Shown piece by piece: positions 1 through 12,969 of a stretch of DNA of 64,000 bases. The translations under genes and the position numbers were made by a program. Under the pieces are notes generated by a model. The model made no database searches and had not been told where the DNA came from. It was given only the letters and a program-made list of their open reading frames with translations. How positions within the stretch are numbered: the stretch's first letter is position 1; every line of letters starts with the position of its first letter. Source of the DNA: Hyalella azteca. Its lineage: Eukaryota; Arthropoda; Malacostraca; Amphipoda; Hyalellidae. Where the stretch lies: positions 496,001 to 560,000 of the forward strand of contig NW_025941719.1 in NCBI RefSeq assembly GCF_000764305.2. Reading direction: 5' to 3'.

Positions 1-829
1 ATCTTTTCCTTCAATAGAAGCTACTCCAGAAAACGGTAGAATTATGAGCGGTTTCCCTTCTTGAAATTATTTCGATAATGTAAAATCTTATGATTTTTAG
101 AGCAGTGCGCTCTACTCAGTGCCCTACATTTTTCATCCGACAGATGCAATTTTAAATTCAGAAATGCGCGTTATGAAATTATAGGAACAAATCAAGGATT
201 TGCAACTATTTCAAAAGAGGTAAACTTTCGCCCATGCCAGATTTCACCTTTTTATCTGACATATATAGAGTACAATTTCAGGTCAACTTCTAATCTCATG
301 AGGAAAATCCAGCACTTAGGGTGAACAATTTGTTTAAAAGATCAGAAAATATCCGTTTCGTGACGGGAATAGGAGCATCTTGGTTCAAATTTAACCTTTA
401 GTATGTACATAATTTTCGCGGCATGTTTGTAGGTGAGCAGAGTTTCTATACATTAAATTTACTGCAACTAATGAATAATTTATAACAACTATTCTTAAAA
501 ATGGTTTAGCCCACATCAAACCAATTGCAACTGTTAAGAGTCTAAAAAGACGCTCTTCAGTTTTTCCATAAAAAATCCCATTCATATTGCGCCAAGCAGT
601 ATATATGGTTATCACCGTAGATTATCAGACTTGAATTTTGTTTATGCGTTTAATTCGATTTTTATAGGTTCTACGTTATTTACAAAACACTAAGAGCCCG
701 TTTCATGCAATTTATTTGGGTATAAAAACCACATATAACTCACCATTTTATTGCTGAAAAATATTTTATAACTGAGAAAATTAATGATCACAGCGATATT
801 TAACAATGTGTTTGTCACGCTTTCAGAAC

Positions 830-1110
830 TCGTTCGTGCAATTCGCCTATGGTCTTGCGTAGGTGGTTTGCCGGTCCACAGATCGCCCATAGCGAGGCTC
901 TCAATATTGCACATCACGTATGGCAAGCGAGGGCGGCAAAGAGTCGTATCTCTTTGATAACGGCCACGTGACTGGCTCTTCAACACTACGCCGCCAATCA
1001 ATTACAGCCAGCACCTGGAAAAACCCAGTGCCTTTACTGCTCATAAACCTTAGCCGCATGGCTGCCTTGCTCGCTCCAAAACTGACGGCTGGGGACCCCA
1101 AAAGTTTTTA
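830..1110. other. GC-richer block of unknown nature
   Basis: About 280 bases that are clearly richer in G and C than their surroundings. Both strands are open: 63 codons on plus at 920-1111, 66 codons on minus at 901-1101, and 103 codons on minus at 690-1001. The overlap means at most one frame could be real, and none has a recognisable domain. It may be an old repeat copy or a lone exon. Nothing decides between these. Confidence 0.25.
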
Positions 1111-4100
1111 AATGTCTGTTCAAGATTCTGCAGCTTAGCGTGGGTGTCGCAAACAGCTTATTCTTTGACTCGTAGCTGTTGTTGGTGCCCTAAATTATAG
1201 AACACGCACACTTTCATTGATTATTTCCCCCTTTATTCTTGGGCGCAACGGTTTTAGAAAAAAAATCAATTAAATTGCGTATAAATTTACTGAAATATTA
1301 ATGAGAAATAGTTAGATTCAATAAATAAATGTGAATATTTGAACTTGCTTCGCGAATCCCACACCTATGCTCTGTCATAGCAAGCATACTGACGTTGAGG
1401 CAAGCCTGAATAATACATTCGCCACAATGTGAATCATGGTTCAAACTTTTAAAATTCTAATTATGAAGCATACTGAAAGTTACTGAAAGATTAAATTTTT
1501 TCAATTGCAATGATTTAATTGAAAATTATTATGTGCGAAGCACGATTTTCTTGCTCCAGTAAAAGAATAAAAGAATGAGGTGGTTTACTTGACTTGGTAG
1601 AGAAGTATTATGGGCAACAGTGGCTCATAAGAGCAGGATCAGGATTTAAGATCAGGGCCGAAATGAAGGTATTTGTATGAAACTGATTTATAGTTGTGTG
1701 GGCAGATGAACGTGATGCGTTACTTTTTTAGCAATTTTTCGTATCCATTTATGCGAACATAATCTGACCATTGATTGTCCAGTATTGTTCTTGAATTAGT
1801 TCGATCCTCATTTACCTCGGATACTCGACAATATTCCAAGATATATCCACATGAGTTAACTTGATTTTAGTACTCAAACAATAACAACATTTCAAGCTAT
1901 TTCGGTACACAGATGTAATAAATTTTTCCGGATAAATTATTTTTCCACTTTCGGTCTTGGGGCGAACTCCTGGTCTCTAGGCCTGTAAAGTAAAAAATCT
2001 TAATCCACGCAAGACTGTCAACCAATACTCTTTTATACATTATTTACCGTGAGAATTAGGAGCAGAATCGTACGCTTCTTCAATAAACTTTTCCCCAAAA
2101 AAAAGCAAATTAGGAAGTCCAGCAAACTAAGGTTACATTCAAAACAAAGTTTAGCCAAGTTATTGTTGAACAGAAATTAGGTAAGTGTGTGGCGTGTGGC
2201 TTGATCGGTTTAAGTGGTTGTAGCACATTAGACGGATAAAACTCCCGAGGGCAAACTTGCTGAGTTCTATCAGCCAGCGAGGGTGAACAAGCGCTGCTCT
2301 GGAACTTCTGGTAATAAGCATTAGGTAAATTCCTCCTCATTCCTTCAGTGAATTGTGTGGTGTAAAATTGGAAATTTTTTACACAATTGCACACAATTTT
2401 AGAACGGCATGCAACGATCCTCGATCCAGTGTTGGAAGCCATGAAAGGATAACGTAAACGAGAGTGTGGTTTTTATGAGCGTTTTTGGTTGAAGAAATAG
2501 AGAAGAGCTTTCTCAGTTTCCGACTCCTCGTCCAGTACTTTTCCTCAACATCGAACACTGTTGGAAGCATTCCTTTCCATCAACACAATGGATAAATATA
2601 TTTCAGTTTGTAAACTATTCATCCAGTTCTGAATTAGTTTGAGCTATTGCAACTGGTCAACTGATCGCTATCGCTAAAGAATTGTAACACGGATAACAAT
2701 AGTCGCTTTCTCGTCCCAATGGAAAACTTCGAAGCCCGAACGACTGTATTACGAGAGGCTACAAAAGTTTCTCTCGAAATGACAAGTTAACGACTCTATG
2801 ATCTCCAGATCAGCTTCGAAAATATCCCTACGAGGATTTCGACTTTTTATTTTCCACGAAATGAGGTTTCTTTTCTCATTAAAGGAGAGCCTTAGGAACT
2901 CAGCGTGATCCTATGAAGACCTCCTAACAGGCAGCTTCAAATCATTGGCATTCTATAGGGACCTACGTGCCGTCTGTTGAAAGATGCAATTGAACGTCCT
3001 CCATGCGGACGAGTTCTACGATTGCTGTGCTTTGGGCTCGTAACAGTCATCATTTTGTCTTTGAATTTAATCGTAACTAAAGTAATTGATAACCTTGGGT
3101 ATACACATATATGAGAGTACAAGTTGAGCAAGCATATTTTTTTAGACCACGTAATTTATGAAAAAGGAAAATAATTCAAATCAGAAAATAAAATTTCAAG
3201 TCTCCGAGATCATTTTTATTCGTTCACCGTACTTTACATTATTATTTAATTTCACCCAATTCAAACCTATTGAAGAATTAAATGTACAGATGTCAGTTTT
3301 TCACATTATACGCGTAATTTGAGAGAGCAGCGAAACTTTTATTCATGAATGTAACCTGCTATTATTTCTCCTAAGATCATGTTACAATATTTGTAATCGA
3401 AAACTTTAAGCTTTTCCCAATTTTTCACATGAAAGACCATCGCCATTGCTGACAAATTCGAAATTTTATTTTTCTTTGGGCTTAGCTGCAGCGATCATCA
3501 TTGTGGTTAAAAATTTCAGTACAGTTTTCACTGCTTAAGGAAATTATGGTCTTGGATGAATTTGAAATGGAGGTCTATTTCTTGGCTTTGTCAGAAAATT
3601 TTCTTTGTTTCTTGGTGAATTTATGCAAGAAATTAGCTATACTGTTAATTGAGCCCGCGCTCTCTATGGAATCTCGTGTTCTCTATTGAACCCTCGCTGG
3701 ATCTAGTCTTGAATTCATGCGGGATTTTCGTCGCATGGTCATGCCTATTCAGTGGCCGGCGGAAGGCCCGCCAAGTTATTCAGTATAGCGAAGTGGCCGT
3801 GTTCCAATATTGGGTTTGAAGCCGCGCACACCTGCGAACACTGCAGTTTGTGGCTGAAGCCAGGGCTTTAATAATCAATTTAATTGAGCTTTCTGTAAGT
3901 CAGGGCAATATAATTTAGACCTGGTGTCACCGACCTGCCTGCCTCTTATTGTTGAGGACCCCTGGGCTTCCACGATTCAATTACGCGGATTGTTGTGAAG
4001 TTCGACATGTACAGGGAATAACCTCGAAGTGATTAATTTGGTTTCCTGTGAAGGCTCAGGCCTTCTTTTGTCGTCCATGCAATAATATTTGCATAGAACA

Positions 4101-4777
4101 TTTGACCCTGTCAATTAAAGGTAAACCAAAGAAGAGGGACATATGAGAGTAAAATATATGAATTAACAATCCTGAAAATAACTTTTAAATCGTGCTATGT
4201 CAACCATTCTAGAAAAATAAATCCGTATAACTAAACATTTCAAACACTAAACGGAATTTAAGTTTACCAAATAATTTTAATTTCTTCTCCATGCATGAGA
4301 GAACCCCAAATAATTAGATATAAACTTGAATCTATTACATGAGATAATTTTTAATCAAAATGAAAAATAAAAACGTAATCGCATCCATATTGATAAAGTA
4401 ATGCAGGTTCTGAAGCGTGCTGACGCGACTGAGACTTAATGGTTCAGGAACAAAATTGAAACGAGATGCAAGATTGGCAGTAGACTTCAGCAGAATGATA
4501 GGCATAGAAGTTAACGTATGTAACGTAAAATTCAGTCTACATTCAAGAACTTCGGAATATTGAAGCTAGTTATATAGGTACGGACGTTTCACATACTTCT
4601 ACAATTGATACACTAATCTAAGTATCGTCGATAGCCACATCAATTCTCAAATTAACATAATCAATTAATCCTTGAAATTGAGCTGCCTCGCAGAGGAACT
4701 AATTAGAAGTCCGCATGAGCCAATATTCCGGCATCAGCCAACCTCTAGACGATTCTGATGGCGGCTTCGCCATCGGA

Positions 4778-4865
4778 TCCGATGATGGCTTATGCAACGG
4801 ATACGATGATGGTTCCTACAATGAATACGATGATGGTTCCTACAGTGGATACGATGATGGATACG
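4778..4865 (+). repeat. 24-bp tandem repeat, about 3.5 units
   Basis: Units begin at 4778, 4802, 4826 and 4850, each carrying TACGATGATGG or a close variant. Because 24 is a multiple of three, the plus-strand open frame at 4715-4927 (70 codons) reads as a repeated Y-D-D-G-S-Y peptide. Whether it is expressed is unknown. No splice site or homology supports a gene, so it is annotated as a repeat. Confidence 0.7.
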
Positions 4866-5882
4866 TCACTGTAATTCATTCTGGCAATCCAGCGATCACA
4901 GGCTTGATGGTGCGATCAGATACGTGAATGCGTATCCCAATAAGATACGCTGCTATACTGATCCAAACAACTGAGATTACAGAACCCTGCTTCTTAATCA
5001 AAATCATATTAGTTCTGCTTATCAGTGCGCGGCCATTGCTGCATTAGGTACGCAATGCTAATCAGAACATCGACGAAAAAAGCATAAAAATTTCCCTGCT
5101 CATATGGGGATTTCTCTGTCTGTTAACTGCTCCTGGCCCGATGTTTATTAACTAAGCATAATCTCTCCAGATTTTTCATAACCTTTCTTAACGTTCGAGA
5201 TTAACTGCTAAGCCGTGATCGAAATAGTCAATGCGTCAGTATTATTTTTGTGTCCTAAACCTTTGCGTTAGGATTTTCATTCAGGTGAAGATAAAATGAA
5301 AGGAATTATCTTAAGAGCTCTTTCTACTTAGTTCCATTTCGACACTAAACATAAGTTTCTATTTGACATTTCTTTTCTAGAATTGTTCAGAAGTGACGAC
5401 CTTGGACAGAGATCTCCATGAAGAAGACCTGACCTTGCAGGTATTCTATTAATCCCTGAGTAATGGCAGTCTCAGCTCGACAATATCTATTCCTCGACTC
5501 CAGACACGGTACGAAGAAAGGGAAGGATCGCCCCTAAACTTGTCAAATGGCCAGGATGCATTTGGCATCGTGCCGAATTGGAACTCCTCCTCCCCCTGCC
5601 TCCAAATCTAATCTGATTATTGGTCACCCAAAAATGACAAATGAGCTACATTAATCGTTCTAAAAATCATGCGCAGTATAAGAACAGTTAGAAACTGGCA
5701 AGAAAAATGTTAATTTTCCGATAAGATAGTTTAGTTTCCAACGCTGTCCTGACAGATTTATGAATGAGACCACGTCACTCAGGCAAACTTTTTTTGAATG
5801 AAAACACGACCCCTGAAAATTGAAGCTATAACTTTTTCGCCAGTTGAAGCTCTATTGGTCTAGAAAATATACCTCAATAATC

Positions 5883-6047
5883 AGTGCAGTGAGTGACATA
5901 GAGCGCATTTTCTCGTCGACGAAACCATGAAGCCACGGACATACGGACGGACAGACGGACGGACGGACAGACGGACGGACGGACAGACGGACGGACATGA
6001 CGAGCACAATAGGGCAATTTTTCCATAAATGAGAAAATGCGCTATAA
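5883..6047 (-). mobile_element. MITE-like dispersed repeat, copy 1, with GGAC/AGAC microsatellite core
   Basis: A central run of GGACGGACAGAC-type units (about 5937-5997) is flanked by inverted copies of GCGCATTTTCTC (5903-5914 and, reverse complemented, 6031-6042). The whole unit matches the reverse complement of 37976-38106, including the flanking TGTCACTCACTGCA and TTATGGAAAAA stretches, so it is a dispersed family and not a chance microsatellite. Shared sequence extends past the inverted repeats on one side, so the true ends are uncertain. No coding capacity. Confidence 0.65.
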
Positions 6048-9000
6048 AGTTAATTTTCATGATGCTTCCCATAGGCGTGAGTACGAGATTTCCTCTCTAA
6101 AAACGGATCAATACTTTTCCTGTTTCTGAATATACCGGAAAGCAAATAAGCAACAACGACGATGCCATATCTTTATTTAGAACTTGCAGTTCTTTCCCGC
6201 AACTCTTCAAGGATTGTTTCACCCGAGTCAACGAGGGGCGGCTGCCTCGTAGCTCGCAGTGGTCAAAGCGTTTCCCAGCAACGGAACTTTTCCAGTGGGG
6301 CGAAGTTTGAATTTCCGAAGCTTCAAGCGAGACCAAGCTTTGTCTCGCAATGGCTTCTCGACGTTTACTCAAGAAACAATGGAAGTCTCGAGCCGCAATT
6401 CCCTCATTCTTTTATGTCAAGAAAATAGAAGAGGAGCGGTTTGTTTGGCTCAAGCCACACCAAGGCTCATGAGAGGGAAGCAAAAGTTGTGGAAAAGCCC
6501 TATCCATTCCACGAAAGTACGCTGGCTCAAAAGCCATTACTGGATTTCTGGATGAGTAACTTGATCGCAAAAAATGATGAATTTAGACTCGTCTCTTGAT
6601 ACTGACGAGAATAACTTTAATTGATAGTTAGAGTTGCCTATCAAATAAACCTACAGTATCACGATTAGTATTGAGAATCAATCGATTAATATTTACATGT
6701 CACATTTGGCACGCGTGAGGACAGGTACGGAGTGAAAAAGAGAGTACCGAACTCATGGCAGGAATTAATTAACAATGGAATTTTTTCTTACTTATCTTCG
6801 AGACTAACTCTAACAGTGTACACGAGATCTCCTTATGTATATAAATGATTCAAAGGCTTTAAAAGATTCGTATGATCTCTCCAGTATTATATAATAAATC
6901 AAGCGGTTTGCCAATTTGAAGCTTCTGTTCATGCATACCGTATTACCTCATAAATAAATTAGGCTGTCTCGAGTTCGTAATCGTGCCTACGGGAAGTTTC
7001 ATGCAAGAACAACTTCCTGCAATGTCCAGGACTCATTCGTTGGCCAAAATTCAGGCCTATTAAAGAAGAAGTTGTCCTGTATAATGCCTAATCTTTCGGT
7101 AAGCAAGGGCTCTTAGGACAACATATATATCGGTGTTGACGGTCACAAACTTGCCAATATTGCTCGTTGCAAGGTGATTGGGCCTCCGGAACTCGAGGTA
7201 CGGCTCCTGCTGCTCGATAAACTTGGCAAGCTACACTTTGGAGCTCCATGAAAACTTGCAACGTCAGCGCAAGATGCTGTGGAAGTTGTTGAAAGATACA
7301 CACGTAAACGTTTAACTGTTGCGCGAGTGGTTTACTTATGGCATGTCTATTATATATTTTCATATATTTAGCAACGCTGTTCGTCTCTGCTACTATTTTC
7401 TCACTATCCGCTCAGTATCCCAAAATTTCTGTACTGATAGAAGAATAAAGTGCATTTTTCACTCCACCTTTCAGCAAATTTTTCACTCTCTACCTAAGTA
7501 TTGTGCAGCTTATGAGACATGGCCGGCTAAAGTATACATACAGTTTACGCCTGCCTCGTGGTAGTGCAAGCCAAACAATGGTTTTGCCATTATAGCACTT
7601 TCTCTTTGACAGAAGAGACAAATAAAACTGAGGAAATATCGATTGCGCTAGTGACGGTAATTGAATATTAATTATGATATCAATCAGAGTATTGTGAGCC
7701 CGTCCCAAATAAGAATTAAGGATGGCTCAGCGATGTATGTAGGTGGGTGTGGATTATAAGTGGCGTACCGATGGGTAGTCAGGGCTGTCAAAAATCGAAA
7801 TAAAATACCCATAAATAGAGAGGGCGGCGAGGGCGTCTATAAATAATAATGTCCATCGATAGTTTTTTGGATATGAAGAAGAAGAAGAAATTGAATTTTT
7901 CGATTAAAGAAATTTACCTAGTTCGTCAAATGAAAAAATCTCTGCAACAAAATCTTCCAAGAATTTTATAATCGTATTTTTTAATTATTTTTCAACGCTA
8001 CCGCCTGATGGCCAGAAGGACATGGAACTCCTGGAAGTTTAAAAGCCATGAACCAATTTAATCAAGTTACAAACCTTGCTCAAGTCCAGATTACAGACAG
8101 CAGAAAAACAAAGGCAAGAGTCGATCAAAGGACTACTGTATGTCTTAATAAAATTCGCAACACACTTCAATTCACTGCAGCCTTCCACTTAGTTGTTGAT
8201 GTTCATTTGGCGACTTTCGGCGGTAGGTAGCTTTTTGAATGGTATACTAGAATGTAAGACATATGTCCAAATTTCGAGTATGTTCAATATTAGAAAATTA
8301 AACGGATATATTGTATATTGGATATATAGAGAGCATAGAGCTCTGTTTTGCAGCGATGTCTGTTGTGAATGACCAGAAAAGTCTCAATTATATGCTCAGA
8401 ATGAGCGGATGCGTTATCGATATTGAATTGCCAAGAGATTTGGTCGTTTGCGTCAAACAGCATCGTTAAATCGGCGATAGACCTCAGAGAAGTTCTTTTT
8501 TTTCAAGGTTTGAACCTGTGAGTCGTACGCATGATTCACAATAGAAGAAAATAGAAAACTCAGCGGTTTTGTAACGGTTTTGAACGCACCTCGTAGGCTC
8601 GTACAGCTTGCAATACTAAAGCTACACTACGGCGAGAATTTGTTTGGTGTCATTTCCCTAGCGAATTTATATGAATTAGGTACAAAAAAATTATACCAAG
8701 AGCTTCATGTGTATGGAATAATATGGATTATGCAACGAATTATATTAATATTCATTATTCTGTCACACTGTAATTGAATTTCGACAGCCACGACTTAAAC
8801 TCCTTTGTCGGACTCGCCAAAGAAAACTATAGCGTTGTCTTTTCTTCATTATAACTTCGGCGAGAAAGTTCCGGCGCTATAGTACATTAACTGAAAACTC
8901 GTAATTTCTTAAGATTTATGGGTTAATATGGCATGGAATGGTAAATAATCATAGAATATTTAAAATTAATCCATTTTCTCAATTTCCAACCTCCGTGAGT

Positions 9001-9933
9001 CCTTTGCGCTTGCTCAAATGATTTTAGTCTTTTATGTGGGCCATGTCAAACGTTTAATTATTTAAGAAGTTATTAGTAAACCCTATTGATTATTTGTAAT
9101 GGACATTATAATTGATCATAACTTTTAGGTTATACTGGTTTTCAGTCTATAAATACATAACTTTACGTCTGATGAAGTTGAACCTCCTACGGAGGTCGTT
9201 TTTTTGGTTAATTGAAAATCTTTAGACATTTGGTACGATTTTCAAACACCTTTACTCGCTCTTTTTGGTTTTATCATGCCATTGCGTTTTGATTCTACAT
9301 ATCTCATGTATCAAAATTTTTTCATAAATACGTAAATCAGGAAGATACAAAAGAAGTAGGGTAAAATCCTGGAATGGAATTGACGCAGAAATGCCCAGAG
9401 AGATCATCCATTAAGATATATGCAAGCGCTCTAATAGGTATACTGGAAATGAAGACGATCTCTTTATGAGTTATGGGAGTATTCCCGATGACGGTCGGAG
9501 TTCAGAAACTCCAAGTAATTGGAGAACTTTTTGAATTCCCGAATGATGATGTCGCTGAGTGCGTGTGCGGACGTGAAGCTTCCATTTCAATGAGGCTCGC
9601 GGGCTTCATGTGGGTGGAGGAAGAATTTGTAAGGTTTTGTTTGTTCTTCTTATGCTGAAACTGAACTGAATTGTGGAGCAGCTGGTCACTGTCTTCAATG
9701 GTTCACTGATGACGTAGATAAAAATGGTCTACTCTTCTATGGATTGCAGATGAAAAACGGTGCATAAGGAATTAATTTTTGTAAATTTTGCACGAGGGGA
9801 TAGCGTGCGTTAGTTGGCATCAATACATCAGCATATTTTAACCCTCTGCAGTGCACGCACGTACAGGATTAAGTTGGTTTAGCAAAAATTGAGAGAGGTT
9901 CATCACACTGTTCGCAAAAACGGTAAAAAACTC

Positions 9934-10087
9934 TCTCACCGGCGTTCTAGTGGCCGGCCGCCACATGAAAATAAACAGTTAGCCGTTTTTTAAAGATGTT
10001 GTTCGGGTTTCTAGTGTTAAATTTCAATAGAAACGACCAGACGGTGTTTCTTTTCACGTGCCGGCCGGCCACTGAACTCCGGTGAGA
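9934..10087. mobile_element. 154-bp MITE with about 45-bp terminal inverted repeats
   Basis: The left end (TCTCACCGGCGTTCTAGTGG, continuing GCCGGCCGCCACATG) and the reverse complement of the right end (TCTCACCGGAGTTCAGTGGC, continuing CGGCCGGCACGTG) match over about 45 bases with a few differences. They enclose a spacer of about 65 bp with no open frame. This is the architecture of a miniature inverted-repeat transposable element. No clean target-site duplication is visible. Fragments of the same GTGGCCGGC motif occur at about 3750. Confidence 0.65.
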
Positions 10088-10925
10088 TCGTTTAACGGGG
10101 ATTTTTTTAATAGTGAATTAAGCGACTAACGAATAATGAATAAATAACTGCAACAAACAAGTTATTTCAGATATCATGAGCACCTTTTTGAATTATTCTT
10201 TCTCCTCATTATTGGTATAACATTATTCATAAAAACAGTTTACTACTCAAAAAATAATACAAAAAGAACAGATAATTCGTAGAAAAATATTGGCAGAAAA
10301 TAAAATGAATTGTAGCAATCAATGGCTACATATATCACTGGTAATCAGCACATATTACCATACTCTAATTCATAAATAATATTCAATGACATTATCATAC
10401 TACTCACTTCGTTTGATTTCAAGACCCGCTTAGCATATTAGAATTATTTATGATTTAGTTATATTTGCCTATATAATTGTAATTCATAGTCGCATACACC
10501 TGGCTTGAAAAATATTTATTCTCAATTTTACAGCCAGGATGTAAAAATTACGCAAAATTTGCGAACGCTACACGACGCATTTTGGAGGCGTAAAGCGTTC
10601 AATTTTATGCACTTGATCGCTTAGCGATAAAATGTGCGCACGGCATGTCGCTCACTACTGAGGAACGCGGCCGTCCATGAATAATGCAGCTCACATTATT
10701 CATCCTAAGATTACCTTCCTTCATCCCTTTCCTCAAATGCAAATTCTTCACTCTAAATATACGAGGAGCCAAATAACGTCGAATTGGACAGCCTTTGTGC
10801 GCAAGTAAGCACACCGCGATACCGCCGCACTCCAATGTGTGTACACGAGGTTTTTCAGTGCGCGATGAAAGCCGTTGGATATGTCTGCTCCGGTTCACCT
10901 CCAACGCGGCGTGTGTGGATTGATT

Positions 10926-11097
10926 CTGTTGATTCTGGCGTCAAAAATGATTCTGGAACGTGTACAATTTGTATAATGTGTAATATATGCATGTTCCGTA
11001 AAGCAGTTTCACTGTTGATTCTGGCGCCAAAAATGATTCTGGAACGTGTGCAATTTTTATAATGTGTAATATGTGCATGTTCCGTAAAGCCTTTTTA
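10926..11097 (+). repeat. 86-bp tandem duplication
   Basis: Two copies start at 10926 and 11012, each beginning CTGTTGATTCTGGCG and ending near ATGTTCCGTAAAGC, with a handful of substitutions. Short frames running through it (10784-11062, 11062-11316) are products of the duplication and show no known domain. Confidence 0.8.
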
Positions 11098-12827
11098 GGC
11101 CAACTGGCAGTCTTGTCTAGAAATTTATCAATTTATATAATTTATGCTTCATGCAGACACTTCGACCTTTATGGACTTAGCTGTCGTCGCCCACTCAAAA
11201 TCGTGGTAGAAAATGAACTTTTTCGAGGCCAATTTTTTACGAAAGTTTTCAAACTAGAATGTTTTAAACTATCAGCATTTTCAATACATCTCTTAACTCA
11301 AGGAATAATCAATTAGATCGTTTGGGTATATCAAACCGGGGGCAAATGCCATCTCAATTTATTGACGAGGAAAAACTAGCAAGATAATTGCAGAAAATCT
11401 CGTTTAAATTGTATCATGACTAACACGAAATTGTTATGTCAGAAGGACTCCTATCATGAACCATTCTCACATTCCCATGTTTTTCTCTGCAGGTGGAGAA
11501 CCACGACACCCAGGGTTCATCATGCCATCTGGAATTCGAATCGAAGGGGAAAATTCTTGGTTGAATTCTTGCGAAAAGAATTTCTGTGGTGAGCGGCTTG
11601 CCGCTGCGACGATTTCATCACTGAAGCCCACATCAGCGGCTGGAAAGCTGACGCCCTCGTGAAATAGTATCTAGAAAAGTTCGGTTCGCCATAAGCAAAT
11701 TTTCGAGTTATTCTATAAAATTCAAATTTTTGTTCTAGTGCACAATTTTAAAGTAACTGATTTTTTTTATTGCGTCTAAAAATTTTCTCTAATGGCTCTC
11801 AATTGGAGGAAACTGTGTGTTTTTGATTTTAGAAGAATCAATTATTAAGATATGAGAAGTGAAAAATTAATTTGAAGTGAAACGAATGATTTTCCTTAGA
11901 TTTTGAAAGTCTTTAGTATTGCAAATCATTCATAAAGAAATTTTGAACTAATATACTTCGTCAAAAGTAGGTTTCCGGTATTCTTGAATTATCTTTGCTG
12001 GACAAATATTAATATTAATACTCACAAAATAAATAATTTTAATAGTAAAAAAAAAACAAAGGCAGCATGTGCCGAAGTTGTGAGAAATAATATTGACTTG
12101 TTGTATATATTAAGGAAACAGTGTGGCATCGACAATCATAAGCTAGTACATCTATTAAAGTAATGGTAGCGTGAACTAAATGCTTGAGTAACGTAATAAA
12201 TTTGTACTTAACTACCGCAGCTCGACCAATAGTGGAATAGAATAGCAGCAAGTTAAGCTGAGAACAGTGGAGCTAGCTGTCAATCGTGCTTATTATGCTA
12301 ATTAGTTGCCCACTACATCACTGATGATTTGTAGCCATTGTAGGTTTAGGTGCTGCCAGTTTAGTCTTACGTAAGTTAGACTACCAAGCTATGTGAGAAG
12401 TTTGATACTTATGCTTTACATAGTATAATTTTACTACATATGCATAATCAATCATAATTCTATAAACGTGGAGAGTGAAGCAGCTGTTAAGTTTTGCATC
12501 ACAGAATAACCCTCCAAGAAAACAACAACAAAGGCGATTATAGGTCAAAAATTCGAAGTTTTTGTGATACGATGTGATCCTGAAAATTCAATACAAAACC
12601 TTATGTGATTTTATTGAGGCAAATCAGTGATAAAGCGTTTTATGATATGCCGAATTGTACTGATGCCAAACAAAGTTTACAATAAACTAATGCTCGAAAT
12701 AAAGGAAATTATGGAGTGTGTCCCTGAAAACTGTGCCGTGGTTTAGCTCAGCACATAGACTTAATTTCAAGGTAAACCCGGTAAACTCGTTTCTCAGCTG
12801 TAGCCTGAAGCCGCCACACTCGTCGCC

Positions 12828-12959
12828 ATGTTCATCCACCGCGGTGAGAGCTTCGGCGCGGGCGTGAGCCACAAGAAGCGCTCACCCCGCGTGCCTGACA
12901 TCATCATCAGGGAGGACTATGTCGGCTACGAACCCGTGCCCTGTATCCAGGTTACTCAG
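12828..12959 (+). CDS. Likely first coding exon of an unrecognised host gene (44 codons)
   Basis: ATG at 12828 in context GTCGCCATGT opens a GC-rich frame of 44 codons. It reads through MFIHRGESFG and ends at QVTQ, exactly at a consensus donor (CAG|GTAAGA at 12960), in phase 0. The peptide has a basic patch (HKKRSPR, residues 15-21) followed by an acidic, aromatic stretch. Composition changes abruptly at the donor. An in-frame TAG at 12801 limits extension. If an acceptor is used at 12802-12803, the exon could instead be internal and begin at 12804, adding eight residues. Phase and composition match the exon at 62205. No signal peptide or membrane segment is evident and I do not recognise the family. 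Confidence 0.6.
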
Positions 12960-12969
12960 GTAAGATATT

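Larger units (their letters stand above)
1..12803. other. Non-coding region upstream of the first recognised exon
   Basis: AT-rich DNA with frequent stops in all frames. Its open frames are short (up to about 110 codons), overlap on both strands and match no family I recognise. The repeats and MITE-like elements listed separately (4778-4865, 5883-6047, 9934-10087, 10926-11097) are the only structured pieces found. GC-richer blocks at about 830-1110 and 6200-6560 stand out in composition, but I see no splice-bounded exon or known domain in them. This could be intergenic DNA or a 5' intron of the gene whose coding part starts at 12828. Confidence 0.6.

Noticed and set aside
2110..2442. 110-codon minus-strand frame
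   Set aside because: No recognisable domain, splice structure or coding-like composition. A chance frame is likely.
6097..6555. Three overlapping frames of about 90 codons on both strands
   Set aside because: They conflict with each other and none shows a known motif. The GC-richer composition alone is not enough.
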